A DNA stretch of 64,000 nucleotides. Origin: Zanthoxylum bungeanum. Lineage: Eukaryota > Streptophyta > Magnoliopsida > Sapindales > Rutaceae. The notes beneath the pieces were generated by a model. That model searched no databases. It saw only the letters and a list, made by a program, of their open reading frames with translations, and was not told where the DNA came from. Shown here one piece after another: positions 11,724 through 22,856 of the stretch; position 1 is the first letter of the stretch, and the number at the start of each line of letters is the position of its first letter. Location of the stretch: NCBI GenBank assembly GCA_019454045.1, contig SKCR01032772.1, positions 496,001-560,000 on the forward strand, in the 5' to 3' direction. Position numbers and translations under genes: made by a program.

Positions 11724-11743
11724 TGATTGTTTCGGATGCAGCT

Positions 11744-11756
11744 GGAGGGGGAGAAT
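11744..11756 (+). other. Polypurine tract
   Basis: GGAGGGGGAGAAT immediately precedes the 3' LTR, as expected for the plus-strand primer site. Confidence 0.85.
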
Positions 11757-12174
11757 TGTAAGAACCAGTAGACACATGCATAAGTTGCATGAGTCATGCA
11801 TATTGCCTCCAATTGATTCCAGCTGCCATAGGAAGTTTCCAGCAAGCTGTAATCTTCAACCAGAAACAACAAACTACTTTCGGTGGTGATTTGCAAATGC
11901 CATAAATTAAGGAAGTGCAAGTTGGCTGCTAGTGTGTATTGAGTTGGCAAAAACGTGTGCACTGTAGCACACGTTTTTAGCACACGTTTTTGCCCTATAA
12001 ATTGGAGCCCAAACCAGTGTTGAGAGCATCCCAAAGAGTTGTAAACATAGAGAGAGTGATAGGTTTTTTTTGTTTAAAGTTTCATGTGTAAACTTTGTAT
12101 CTATTCTTGTAGTAATAAAAAACAGATTCGGTTTTTCCTCAAATCTTCTCTAAAGTGATCGGTGAATCACAACA
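11757..12174 (+). repeat. 3' LTR of the 6676-12174 Copia element
   Basis: 418 bp, TG...CA ends, followed by TSD GTTTA. It keeps a TATA-like CTATAAAT at 11995-12002, preceded by two tandem copies of agcacacgttttt with an ACGT core. This block is missing from the 5' LTR. Confidence 0.95.
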
Positions 12175-12179
12175 GTTTA

Positions 12180-12724
12180 TTCATTTATTTATAGAAATTA
12201 TTTTTTATTCTCTTAAAGAGTTGATTTATATATCAAAATTATATATTAAAATTATAATATAAAATGATAAATAAATATATGTTATTCAAACAAATCTACA
12301 TATTACGCGGACTCCTAAATAATTATTCTAATATATTAAATTCTTCCATAGAATATGCTTTCGTTGCTCCATCTATTGTTCCAAAATAATTGATCTGAAA
12401 GCCATCCACGTGTCTTTCATTTTCTCAAAAATCATCCCAAACAATAAGTATATTTATCATTTAATTATATTAAGATTGAATGCGTTAAAAATAATATAAT
12501 TTTAACACAAATGTATTAATTTATATAAAATTTATTTACAAATGTCATAAACTTTTACTTTTAACATCCAACATTTTTTTCTTGACAGCTACTATTTTTA
12601 TTCCACAGCAGCTTTTGTTTAAAAGCAAATGGCTTCAGTAAGGTTAAAATCAGAATTACACAACGTATTAGATGATTTAAAACTAGTTATCTTGCACGTA
12701 TATGACCTAAAAACTAGTTATTTT
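12180..12724. other. AT-rich DNA without genes
   Basis: No coding similarity, repeat boundary or RNA gene is apparent between the Copia element and the next LTR. Confidence 0.6.
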
Positions 12725-13138
12725 TATTGATGATAGTTTTTATCTCGAGGAAGGTTCAAGTATCGAGAAAAGATAGGATAAAAATTATACTTAACCAAAA
12801 ATGAATGTCAAAGGCCCAAAAGCTTATAAAGAGATGGTTTTTTTTTTTTTTTTACAGAGAAACCCGATTTAGGAATACATAGGAGTTCTCCCAAAAATAT
12901 GAGCATAATGAAGGATGAAATAAGTTTGGATACAGACCCGAATACCTTGAATGTTGGATTAAGGCCGTTCAGTGTAATTGACTATCCCGACCCGATGAAG
13001 AGTGTGACCAGAGGAGGTTCAGGAAGAGTATGACCCGAAAAGGTTGGGTGAGGTGATACACAAACAGCTTAAGCAGCATGATATATGCCCTACCTGAAAA
13101 AATGTGCATCTAGAAGGTTAACAATGACTGTGGAAAAG
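12725..13138 (+). repeat. Left LTR head of the composite element
   Basis: About 410 bp aligning with 16593-16994 (shared phrases: ggattaaggccgttcagt, tagaa..aatgactgtggaaaag). Similarity ends abruptly at gtggaaaag, where antisense Gypsy gag begins, so the rest of this LTR is lost or displaced. Confidence 0.75.
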
Positions 13139-14055
13139 TTTCCCTCAGCCATAGAGGTTCTTGTATTCTGCTTCATCTTCTTCTATGTTCATCACAATCT
13201 CCTTCAACTGTCAAAAGTCTGTGATCATGGAGGTCATCCTTCTCAACTTGTTATAGATGAAGAGCTTGGTGCCCTTGGTTATCATCTTGATTTGATCTTT
13301 CTCTGCAGGTTGTGTCTGCATTCTCAATAGTTGGCTCCTCTAGCGGTCCATGTTTTCTTTAAAGCTTTCTTCGGATTTTTATTTGGTGTTTTCTATGTCG
13401 CGAAGTGACACATCCATCTCCATGTCTATGATGTACTGACTAAGGAAGGCTTTGATCAGTGTTTTCCAATTATCTTTCATCTTCTCTTCTAGACTGCAGT
13501 ACCACACCACGAGTGCTCATTCCAATGAAATCCCAAACATTTTCAAGACCTGTCACTGGGATAGGCCAGCAACACTCATCATAGATATATATTGACGGAG
13601 GTGTACTTTGAAGTATCCATTTCCATTGAACATGACCACCTCAGGCATTTTAATATATGTGGGTATTTAAATGCCATAACATTATAATCCAGTAGGTCTT
13701 CATGCTTGATTTTTATTTTATGGGCCACAGCCTCCATCTGTTCCTTCAACTATCTCAGCTTGGGATTTGGCTATTTTTCCCATGACATATTCTGCCATGT
13801 TTTCTTCATCATCTACTGTGGGATTTTCCTGAATTTCCTTATTTTCGAGCTCCTCACGCTTCTTCTCACTAGGCTCAGCTCTTGTTGCATGAGGTGTATT
13901 CTAATGGGCTATGGTATTCATTAGGGTTTGTAGCTGTGCTGCCATCTTGTTTACAGTGGCCTCCAGTTGGTCAACTCGAGAACTGTCTTCATATGTCATT
14001 TCTGTGTTCTTGGGATTGTCTTCTTTATTAGCCTTCCTTCCTCTTTAACCCAACG
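13139..14055 (-). pseudogene. Ty3/Gypsy gag fragment, antisense
   Basis: Translated on the minus strand with a few stops, it reads as a plant Gypsy gag: KMPEVVMFNGNGYFKVHLRQ, LVVWYCSLEEKMKDNWKTLI, KAFLSQYIIDMEMD, FIYNKLRRM. This follows the usual pattern of a substrate-like start, a WY..L segment and W..L...F..Y. An N-terminal leader with NKEDNPKNT-like text lies at 13930-14050. It is truncated at 13139 and no protease or pol follows, so only the 5' part of an element survives. Confidence 0.7.
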
Positions 14056-14059
14056 CTCC

Positions 14060-14898
14060 CCTATCATGGCTGTAATCACAAAGGGTTAGCATGATTCATG
14101 TATGTAAAAAATGCATAGTTAGTTCATACAACATACATCCTTCCAACCTTATCTCTCCCACACACTTGGAAAGTCTAATATCTGCCCTAGATGCGGCTTA
14201 GATTATGTATCAATAGGGGATACACAAGATCGTTCTCTCATATGCTAAAGTTGAACCATGGCTACTTCGGTTCCGTTTCATCGTTAAGAAACAATGACCG
14301 TTCATTTACAACGATGCCTAGGCCTAATATGGAGATCGTGTCGTTGACTTGAAGAGTGAATTGAACCCTTGGTAATCACATTTATTTGAGATGGGCCTCG
14401 AAATATTTAAAAGCATCCTCACAGGCGAAAGTAAGGCTGCACCTTTTTTAGAGTAGGTAACAAACTCATGCCTTGATACATTTGGATTCCAACTAAATAA
14501 ATTTATGTCCAACATGGTTTTCATACAAGTTGTCCCGTTGACATTTCAAAGTATTCAACCCAATCATTATGGAATGCATCAAGATGAAAAGTCCCAACAA
14601 GTCCGCACTTCATGATAAAGAGGTTAAATTACTTCAAATGGTTAGGTCTCACACACATGCATTAGGGAGGCTATTCCTAGGGCAATCATCTATTGGCTCA
14701 TATATAGGCTTATCATGGGTCAGACTTAGGCTCTCATTTGCGAAGGTTGTCCATAATTAGGTCTCCCCAATCAAGGATACGAACGACCAATGAACACGCA
14801 TTTTTTATACCCCGAAGGTACGTGCCATCGAGTGATGGGTATCATCACACAGCGATCCACCGCCTTAAGTGAAAGCGATTTCTCAATGTGTGACGCCA
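14060..14898 (-). other. Leader of the antisense Gypsy fragment with a possible primer site
   Basis: Non-coding on both strands. At 14881-14898 the minus strand reads TGGCGTCACACATTGAGA, which loosely resembles a tRNA-Arg-type Gypsy primer site. The match is weak and the assignment tentative. ORFs at 14324-14524 and 14569-14760 show no recognisable protein. Confidence 0.4.
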
Positions 14899-16093
14899 TC
14901 GAGGTTTAGAAGGTATGCAAAAATAATGAAGACTATTATATGTTTTACATTAGTCAAAGATAAAACAGCATAAATAACGAATAAGATAAACTCGGCCGAA
15001 CATATCTTAGGTTCGGTCAGATATGCATGTTATCATTATATGTCTGGCCGGACATGCTTGATGTCTAGCCGGATTTACTACGTGAATCAGAAAGAGTAAA
15101 ACGTAAATTTTTTCATTGCGACAAATAATAATACAAAGACAAGACACATAGAATAATTATATGATAATAATAATAAGAGAATAGTAAAGAAGACACGTGT
15201 AACCATTTCCAAGTAATACATAAAGTTGTATCCAAGTGCAGACCGTACAACTGTCCATTCGAAAGCAGTTATGGAATTTACATATGGGTTTCCATCCTAT
15301 ATACCACATATGAGCAAACATACGCGGCTGGATGTTGCCAATCAAGTGTCGAATTTACTGTGCGACAATTGCATATCTGGCTGAATATATATAATATCCG
15401 AACGGATATGCGGTATCAAATAAGAATCAGAAAAGCAACAAAATAAAGATTGGGATGCCCTTAGGTTCTCACCTTTAGTATTGTTGGCTCGAAAATGCCT
15501 CTAGAAAGTTTCAGGTTGGTTATTAGATCTCTTACTGGAGGGAATTCAAGGTTGCTCTGTTTTGGGTTTAAGGTTCTATGTGTGTTTGTTTTTAATTTCT
15601 ATGCTCGTTCCAAAGTCTTTTTGTTTTCTGTATGTTCAGTTTCAAGCTCTTCTTACTCTATTTTTTTTTTTTTTACTTTTTTCCCCTCCCAAAGAAGCTC
15701 TCTCATGATTCCCCAAAAAAACTCCCTTTTTATAATATCACGTTTGTAGTTAACAAGGAAAAAATATCTTCTAATAAGGAAAGTAATAGGAATGGAAAGT
15801 GGAGGAAAAGGGAAAGTGATTGTTATAGAAGTTAACTATTTTATGGCCGATACATATTCGGCTTGACTTGTAGGATGTTCGGTCGGATTTATTTTCGAGA
15901 GCTGGCCGGACATTTATGACATTCGGTTGGGTTTGGGTTGACAAGTCCGACTGGATGTAGATGACATTCGGCCAATTTTTGGCTATTTCTTTCTCATCCA
16001 GTATTAAATCTTGTAACTTTTCAGGTATGTTCTCATAAGAGACTCATCATCAGACTATGCGTAAAAATACAGTGTCTACACTCCCCCAAAACC
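14899..16093 (-). repeat. Antisense Gypsy LTR copy with adjoining purine tract
   Basis: On the minus strand an LTR start TGTAGACACTG begins at 16080, directly after GGTTTTGGGGGAG (16081-16093), which is a purine tract. The body is rich in words such as ttcggtcgg and ggccggacat (15000-15100, 15840-15975). The 3' limit near 14899 is uncertain. Confidence 0.6.
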
Positions 16094-16215
16094 TTGCCGA
16101 GATGAGCGATAATATGGGGGTCCAGCTTTATCGGGATAGTGAGAGGATGACATAAGGTAAGAGTTTTTCGGTCATGGCTTTGCTGAGAAAAGCAGCAATG
16201 AGAGGTCCTCTAATT
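15426..16215. repeat. Direct duplication, copy A (790 bp)
   Basis: Nearly identical to 17323-18113; in the stretch I aligned I saw only about 2 percent differences. It contains most of the antisense LTR, its purine tract and about 120 bp beyond. ORFs in it (15495-15835) are low-complexity shadows. Confidence 0.9.
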
Positions 16216-16592
16216 GGAGCACCAAGAAGATCGTGGTCAGGTCCACTTTAAGGGGTTCGTTGGGCGATAATGGTCCTTGGGAGAAGATCGGCCTCGTCAG
16301 GCCATTGTTATGACTTCAGAATAAGTAGAATAATAGAATTGAGGAGCTCAACCTCAGTTTTTGGCTAAGTACCAACTAATGTTGATTCATGTCGGCTTGA
16401 TATCTTTGGCAGTATATAGAACAACATGTATCGAGGAAGATGAAGATTACGAAGAGTTGAGGTGATATAACATTCTCAAGGGGTGATGATCCGATGACAG
16501 TGGGTCGTTCTTTAGCTACGTGTACCACCATTTTTTATAAAGTTCCCGGCATCAACTCACAGACTCATTGATACCGAGAACTAAAGGACATA
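16216..16592 (+). other. Internal remnant of the composite element and purine tract
   Basis: Non-coding. It ends with gttcccggcatcaactcac and gagaactaaaggacata just before the right LTR, the same arrangement as 45089-45140 in the related element. Confidence 0.6.
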
Positions 16593-17276
16593 TATTGATG
16601 GTGGTTTTTGCCCCGATGAAGGTTCAAGTACCAAGGAGGGGTAGAATGAAGATTGTACTTAGGCAAAATAGATAGCAAAGGTCCAAGAGCCCAGAATGAG
16701 ATGAAGTTTTTACAGAGAGAACTAACCTTGTGGTAAATAAGAGTTCTCCCAAGAACAAAAGCATCGTGAAGGATGAAGTAAGTTATGATACCGATTCGAC
16801 CATCTTGAAGGCTGGATTAAGGCCGTTCAGTATATTTGACTGCCTCGTCCTAATGAAGAGTGTGCCATAATGAGGTTCATGAAGAGTATGACCCGATGAG
16901 ATTGGGTGATGTGATACATGAGTAGCTCAGCAGTATCACATATGTCTTACCTGGAAAACAGTACATCTAGAAAACTAATGATGACTGTGGAAAAGAAACG
17001 ATTCTCATTGGAATTAGCCCCTGTCAGCTGCCATAGGCCAGTACAGTGGCAGAGCATAGCCGCTATAGGCCGCCATAGGCCGGTGCGGTTATAAAAAAAT
17101 AAGTTGATCTGATTGACCAGATTAAGGGTGGTTGAGCTTAATTATGGCCGCAATGATGAGTAAGTGATATAGGATGACGTCAGAGGTGGTGGAACAATGA
17201 ATTTTGAAGCCTATATAAAGAGATTGAAGACACAGATTCAAAGGTTAGCATTTTTTTGCATCTCACAACTTATAAA

Positions 17277-17719
17277 AATCACTTTCCCTTTTCCTTCACT
17301 TTTCATTCCTATTACTTTCCTTATCAGAAAAGCAACAAAATAAAGATTGTGATGCCCTTAGGTTCTCACCTTTAGTATTTTTGGCTCGAAAATGCCTCTA
17401 GAAAGTTTCAGGTTGGTTACTAGATCTCTTACTGGAGGGAATTTAAGGTTGCTCTGTTTTGGGTTTAAGGTTCTATGTGTGTTTGTTTTTAATTTCTATG
17501 CTCGTTCCAAAGTCTTTTTGTTTTCTGTATCTTCAGTTTCAAGCTCTTCTTTCTCTATTTTTTTTTTTTTTTTACTTTTTTTCCCTCCCAAAGAAGCTCT
17601 CTCATGATTCCCCAAAAAAACTCCCTTTTATAATATCACGTTTGTAGTTAACAAGGAAAAAATATCTTCTAATAAGGAAAGTAATAGGAATGGAAAGTGA
17701 AGGAAAAGGGAAAGTGATT
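17277..17719. repeat. 48-bp inverted repeat at the edge of copy B
   Basis: 17277-17324 is the reverse complement, with one mismatch, of 17672-17719 (ggaaagtaataggaatg...gggaaagtgatt). The left arm abuts the first base of copy B. Copy A has the internal arm but not the outer one. Confidence 0.85.
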
Positions 17720-18113
17720 GTTATAGAAGTTAACTATTTTATGGCCGATACATATTCGGCCTGACTTGTAGGATGTTCGGTCGGATTTATTTTCGAGAGC
17801 TGGCCGGACATTTATGACATTCGGTTGGGTTTGGGTGGACAAGTCCGACTGGATGTAGATGACATTCGGCCAATTTTTGGCTATTTCTTTCTCATCCATT
17901 ATTAAATCTTGCAACTTTTCAGGTATTTTCTCATAAGAGACTCATCATCAGGCTATGCGTAAAAATACAGTGTCTACACTCCCCCAAAACCATGTCGAGA
18001 TGAGCGATAATATGAGGGTCCAGCTTTATCGGGATAGTGAGAGGATGGCATAAGGTAAGAGTTTCTCGCTCATGGCCTTGCTGAGAAAAGCGGCAATGAG
18101 AGGTCCTCTAATT
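17323..18113. repeat. Direct duplication, copy B (791 bp)
   Basis: Second copy of 15426-16215, in the same orientation. Both copies stop at the same word, gaggtcctctaatt, but continue into different sequence. Antisense LTR start and purine tract are at 17978 and 17979-17991. Confidence 0.9.
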
Positions 18114-18202
18114 TTGGTCAGTCATCCGACCAAAATTATAAAAAGCTAAGAGCTTAAAAATTAGTGAATGAGAGAGAAAAATGGTCAGTCATCCGACCAT
18201 TT
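18111..18202. repeat. Two hairpins sharing one loop
   Basis: ATTTTGGTC/GACCAAAAT (18111-18136) and AAATGGTC/GACCATTT (18179-18202) both enclose the same 8-nt loop AGTCATCC. They lie in the LTR tail, downstream of copy B. Confidence 0.8.
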
Positions 18203-18500
18203 GAGAGGGTTGTAACAGGCTTGTGTAAGACCCGAGGTGTGTCGCTTACTTTGTGAGTTCTTTTTCACGTTAGTAGCTCATGTCGATTTTGACCCCGAGC
18301 AGTTATAAAATATCTCATTCTCTCCCATGGATGTAGGTTGGAGCCACTCTCCACAAAACGATATAAATCTCTGTGTTTATCTTGTCTTCCTACTAAGTTT
18401 GTTTTGGTTCCCTATTAACCAATCAAATTTACTATTAGAGAGGTTTGTTCGAGGGGTTAATTTCCTATATTACCATTGGAACGAAAAACAGTCGTCAATA

Positions 18501-19420
18501 ATTTTCATTTTCAATATTTTAGCCCATATACATGCTTTCAGGGCACCATTTAGAACTTGATGACAGGAATGTTAAAGATTGTCCATCAAATTTAAATTCC
18601 AATTTACTGTTATGTGGGTGACGTGCAAGCATCAATTAATTAATTTTATAACATGTGAAGTTATATTAAATATAATTATAATTTATTTAATTATTTTTTT
18701 ATTATTTTAATAAATAAAATAAAATATTATTAAATTATTAATGACATGATACCATAAAATTTTTCCATTAACAAGACAGAGCTAGAAATTTAACTCGATT
18801 GAGGCAAATATGCGAAACCACTGTAGGTTTTAACAAAAAATTAGTGGCGGCAATTTTGTGATATAATAATAAAAAATTAAAAATTTAAGAGAGGAAAAAA
18901 ATTTATTCTGAGTCAATCGCCTATTCACTCTTATGAGTTGTGAGTAGACCTACCTCAACCGACGAGGCTCGTTATAATCTCATTTCCACAAAATGTAGAA
19001 ATCTGTATTATTTTTCTTTTTAATTAGTTTTTTTAATTCAATAAAATGAGAAAATTTTTATTGGAATCATTGATTTTAATATAATATTACTTATCTTTTA
19101 GCATATTTAAATATGTATTTTTCGATCTTCTACAGTGTCGCATAACATCATAAATTAAGATATTCCTCATTGAAACCCCACTCTCTATATATATATATAG
19201 AGAGAGAGACATGATGTAATTATGAAGAATCATGCAACTTATTAAGTTTTGGGACAAGGAGATAAGACATGTACTATTATAATACCTCATGTATTTGACA
19301 TGTTTAGTATGGTCATCATGGTCATATAGGTCATGTAAGCGAAGCATATTACTCGCGTTAGATGTATGCGTGTTGGTTGAGACTCCGGATTGAGTCCAAG
19401 ATCATTTGGGATCATGTGCA
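18501..19420. other. AT-rich DNA without genes
   Basis: No coding similarity. A short (TA)n(GA)n microsatellite lies at about 19185-19209. Confidence 0.6.
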
Positions 19421-19429
19421 TTCATTTTG

Positions 19430-19660
19430 CCTTAGAGTTTTTGTTCCAGTAAGTTCGCGTTTGTGTTGTGTTCGTGTAGGCATTCGCATACAAACCAGCA
19501 TTTGCGTTTGTGACATGTTCTTCTGTCCGTTCGAACAAAGCTTTTCAGAGAGCCTTTGTTCGAATCACGTTCGACAAGTCGTTCGGACGCATTCATTCAG
19601 AGAGCTAGCGTTCAAGTTGCATTTGACAGATGTTCGAACGTGACAGCGATTTTTAGACCT
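19430..19660 (+). repeat. LTR fragment of the GTTCGAACG type
   Basis: Repeated words ttcgaac/gttcg separated by cagagagc (for example ttcagagagcctttgttcg and ttcagagagctagcgttc) match the array in the LTRs of the 55481-61215 element. It has no ends or internal region here, so it is probably a diverged solo fragment. Confidence 0.55.
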
Positions 19661-19800
19661 GACTTGAAAATCACCACACACGCGCTCACAAAGTGGGAAA
19701 ATGAGCATAACCTCTTTGATGTTTCACAAAACTAATCGAAACCCCATAATGTTTAAAAACTAAACAAACTCACTACTATTATAACAAAACCCCCCGATAG

Positions 19801-20178
19801 TAGGGATGACAATCAGGACGTCCCGTCTCTACTGAGTCTCATCATGTCTCGTCCCGATTACTATTCGGGATGAAGAAATCATCCCGAATCTCGAGCGGTA
19901 TTTTTGAATGAGGACGAAAAATCATCCCAAATCCTGAACCAAATGTTGAGGATCCCGAATCCCGATCGGGATCGGGATTTTGGACTTTTTAGGGTAAAAT
20001 TCAGGATTCGAGATAAAAATATTTCGAATCCCGACCCGATTTTTTATTTATGATAACATATCATCGCGAATTTCGACCATAATTTTCATTTGGTATGAAA
20101 AAAATCATCCTGAATCACGGACTAAATGAGACGGGATCCCAATCGGGAACCAAGATGCTGGATTTTTTGCCAATCCTA
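19801..20178. mobile_element. Small non-autonomous hAT-type element
   Basis: Left end TAGGGATGACAAT and right end (reverse complement) TAGGATTGGCAAA are hAT-like inverted termini. Flanking 8-mers CCCGATAG (19793-19800) and CATGATAG (20179-20186) agree at six of eight positions, consistent with a decayed 8-bp TSD. The interior is built of cccgaatcccgatcggg-like palindromic words and has no ORF. Confidence 0.65.
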
Positions 20179-20186
20179 CATGATAG

Positions 20187-21050
20187 TTTTATTGAGAGAG
20201 TATTTTAGAATGCATGAGATTTTTTTTAACTTTTAAATATCATAAAAATTTCGATTATTTTTGTGGGGTTATGCACATTTTCCCTATCTAGAGTCAAAAC
20301 TACGGCTTCGGTGGGCTTTTGACATCGGCTCGTTTTAGGTGATTCATGGCCCATCCAACGAGAGTGGTTCTATTAACACCCCAAAGTATTCTTATAAAGC
20401 TTCGGTCTTCTATTTAGACAATAGTTTGTTTATGGGCTATCAAACACCCTTGGATTTTGTTATACACGTGTCTTTCTCTCAAAAACAAACCAGTGGCCGC
20501 TCAACCCACGCAACTACGCAAGTAGGGAAATTTCTCAAAAAGAAAATCGTTAATTAGAAAAAAGTAAAAAACTTGAATCAATTTGTTTATTTAACAATTC
20601 CTAAGTAGGAATATCACTAATTTAATTTATTTTTATTTTTTTAATTTATAGATTTTTGGAGATGAAGAACTTAAGATTTAAGTTTAAAATATATTTATAT
20701 TAGTTAATTTTTTTTTTAAAGAAGAAGCATTAAGGAAAAAAATCTTATTCTCTTCTATTATTCTATCAACACTTATTATTTTTGTTAAAATTTGTTATAT
20801 TATTGAAAGAAAAAAATTAATTACATATATTTATATTAAATCCCTCTTGGATAAAATTGATGAGTCCCCATTGCCCATAACTTATACCTTACTTAAAAAG
20901 GTGCAACTTCTGGTAGATAAAAACAGATCACAAGTTCTTGCAAGATGTGTTTCATTATTATGTAATTTTTTTTTTGTCCCCTCTTTCTTCTATTAATAAA
21001 GTTTTATCCTTTATATTCATATAAAAATAAAAGAAAAAGAAAAACTAAAA
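20187..21050. other. AT-rich DNA without genes
   Basis: No gene seen. The stretch 20917-20970 is repeated, with changes, at 34171-34227 on the far side of the LINE remnant. Confidence 0.55.
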
Positions 21051-21098
21051 AAAAATGCAACTTTTAGTATATATAAACAGATCATAACCTTGTAAAGA

Positions 21099-21205
21099 AA
21101 CGGATGCTCAACTCTGATTGGTGCTAAAGATGCAAAGCGGGAGTGGAGACAATGAACCACGCTTTTTTTCCAATGTAAAACTTCAAAGAGCTGCTGGAAT
21201 GAAAC
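21099..21205 (+). pseudogene. LINE/zf-RVT remnant, part 1
   Basis: Allowing one extra T in the run at 21162-21168, the frame reads RCKAGVETMNHAFF then QCKTSKSCWNET. This matches the zf-RVT motif (C..C...ET..H.F..C) found after the reverse transcriptase of plant LINEs. A TAA lies between the first two cysteines. It is cut at 21205 by the hAT insertion and continues at 27905. Confidence 0.7.
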
Positions 21206-21525
21206 TAAGGTGGCAATTTGGGTCAGGATTCGTTTATTCGTTCGATTCGATTCGATTCGCTTTAAAGCGAATATGGGTTTGGAAAAATGAATTCGTTTAA
21301 TAAATGGGTCAATTCGATTCGATTCGTTTATTAAACAAATCGAATCCGAATTTGAGCTTGTCAATTCGTTTATTCGTTTAGAATTTGTTTATTAAACGAA
21401 TCATAAACGAATCGAATATGAATTCGATTCGTTTAATATTCGTTTAATTATATTACAAATTAACCATGGTAATTTTTGTACTAAAGTATTTAAGAAGAAG
21501 GATATTTTAGTAATTACATACTTAT

Positions 21526-22842
21526 TGAAAGTACCTACAAGCAATAGCGACAAGAAATCTCTATACCCAAGAGGGAGGGTGAATTGGGTTATCGCTATAA
21601 ATGCGGAATTATAAAATCTTTGCCGATTTTAAGCTCTTATTACCAAGTGGGAGTTTTAGGCAATTTTCTCTATTCCAATTAATAGCCTATATGCAAGTTT
21701 CTAATCAATATTATAAATGTAATCAAACTTGCAAATAAGTAAAAGTTAAGGGAAAGAGAAATACGACACCACGATTTATAGTGGTTCGGCCAAACGTGCC
21801 TACGTCCACTCCCCCAAGCCTCGCTTGAAGATTTCCACTAGAATCGAGTTTTCCGTGGTTCACTCGTAACCAAGAGTTTTCCGCAAAGGCGCACTCTTAA
21901 CCCTTTTACAATTTTGAGTTTTGTTCGTAGGGCACTCACAACCTTTACAACTTACCCAAACCAATGGGATTTCACAAATCACAAGTGTTTTTGATAAGAA
22001 AGAATTAACACACACTTGGGCACTCACAAATAATAAGAAGATTGTGTGAGAGCAAAACCTAAGTGATCTAAGCTCACTAAATGTAATGAAGATGGTGTGA
22101 GCTTGTATGAGAGTTTAAGTATTTGAAGATTTAAGACACTCTTATTTTTGCTTTCTAAGAAATGATATGAAGGTGCAAGAAGTTGGCAAAAACGAATTTG
22201 GGACTCATTTATATAGAAAATGAAAACTGTCCCTGCAGTCACTGCCGAGACCGGCGAGCAAACCGGCGAGGAGACCGGCATGCCGGTCTAGGGTTTCAAT
22301 GTCTCCCAACGGCTATATAACGTTAAAAAAACTAGCCGTTAGACCGGCGAGCAAAACGGTATGGATACCGGCGAGGACCAGCCCGGTTCCAGAGAGCAGG
22401 ATTTTCTTGCCAATACCGGCATGAAGACCGGCGAGGTAACCGACATGGTATGGCCCGGTTCCAGTAGGCATGCGAAACAGGGGAAAGCCGGTTTAATAAC
22501 CGGTAAGGGACCGGTAAGGTCCATGCCGGTTCCAGAGAGCTTCCCTAAATACTAAAATGCAGATTTGAAGATTTTAATGCATTTTGTGCATGCCCCTAAT
22601 GCATCTAAGTGAATGTGCATGATCCCTATGAGCTTAGGCACTTGAATATTACATCTCACATTACAAATTAAATCCTAAGCTAAGACTTTTGCAATATAAT
22701 CTTCATTTTGCCGCAAGTCTTCACATTCTCGCTCTTCACCTCATATGCTTCGACACTTTTTGTATTGCTTCGTGATTGTACGTCGAAGTCGTCGATTGCG
22801 TTGACGTCATCAAAATCCAATTACGCGATCAAGTCGCCAACA
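21526..22842 (-). repeat. 3' LTR of TR-GAG copy 1
   Basis: Sense is minus. The U3 part carries an array of accgg words (22225-22545) punctuated by ttccagagagc and ttccagtaggc. A TATA-like CTATATAAAT lies just downstream at about 22206-22216. Confidence 0.93.
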
Positions 22843-22856
22843 ATCTCCCCCTTTTT

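Larger units (their letters stand above)
6676..12174 (+). mobile_element. Complete but degenerate Copia LTR retrotransposon (TSD GTTTA)
   Basis: Both LTRs begin TGTAAGAACC and end CACAACA. The 5-bp target-site duplication GTTTA lies at 6671-6675 and 12175-12179. A tRNA-Met type primer site follows the 5' LTR and a purine tract precedes the 3' LTR. The internal order gag, protease, integrase, reverse transcriptase, RNase H is Copia, and the protein text resembles the Tnt1-like group. Many stops and several lost catalytic residues make it non-functional. Confidence 0.95.
12725..18500 (+). mobile_element. Composite Tat-like LTR unit with buried Gypsy fragments (TSD ATTTT)
   Basis: The left LTR head begins TATTGATGATAG at 12725 and the right LTR begins TATTGATGGTGG at 16593. 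The right LTR ends gtcgtcaata at 18500. ATTTT lies at 12720-12724 and again at 18501-18505. The sequence just before the right LTR, ending aactaaaggacata, parallels the purine tract before the right LTR of the 43667-46064 element, so the two belong to related families. Between the LTR heads lie an antisense Gypsy gag, antisense LTR sequence and a 790-bp direct duplication. No coding region is attributable to the outer element. Confidence 0.7.
16593..18500 (+). repeat. Right LTR of the composite element, interrupted
   Basis: Head 16593-17276 and tail 18114-18500 match the Tat-like LTR family (tail: ggatgtaggttggagcca, ggtttgttcgaggggttaat). A TATA-like cctatataaag lies at about 17212. Between head and tail sits duplication copy B with an extra 48-bp inverted arm. 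Confidence 0.7.

Noticed and set aside
15495..17647. Phe/Leu/Ser-rich ORFs resembling short membrane proteins
   Set aside because: They come from T-rich low-complexity LTR sequence and occur in both copies of the 790-bp duplication with frame differences.
22361..22555. 64-residue ORF in the TR-GAG copy 1 LTR, with a counterpart near 26480-26771
   Set aside because: It is a by-product of the accgg word array and is open on both strands.
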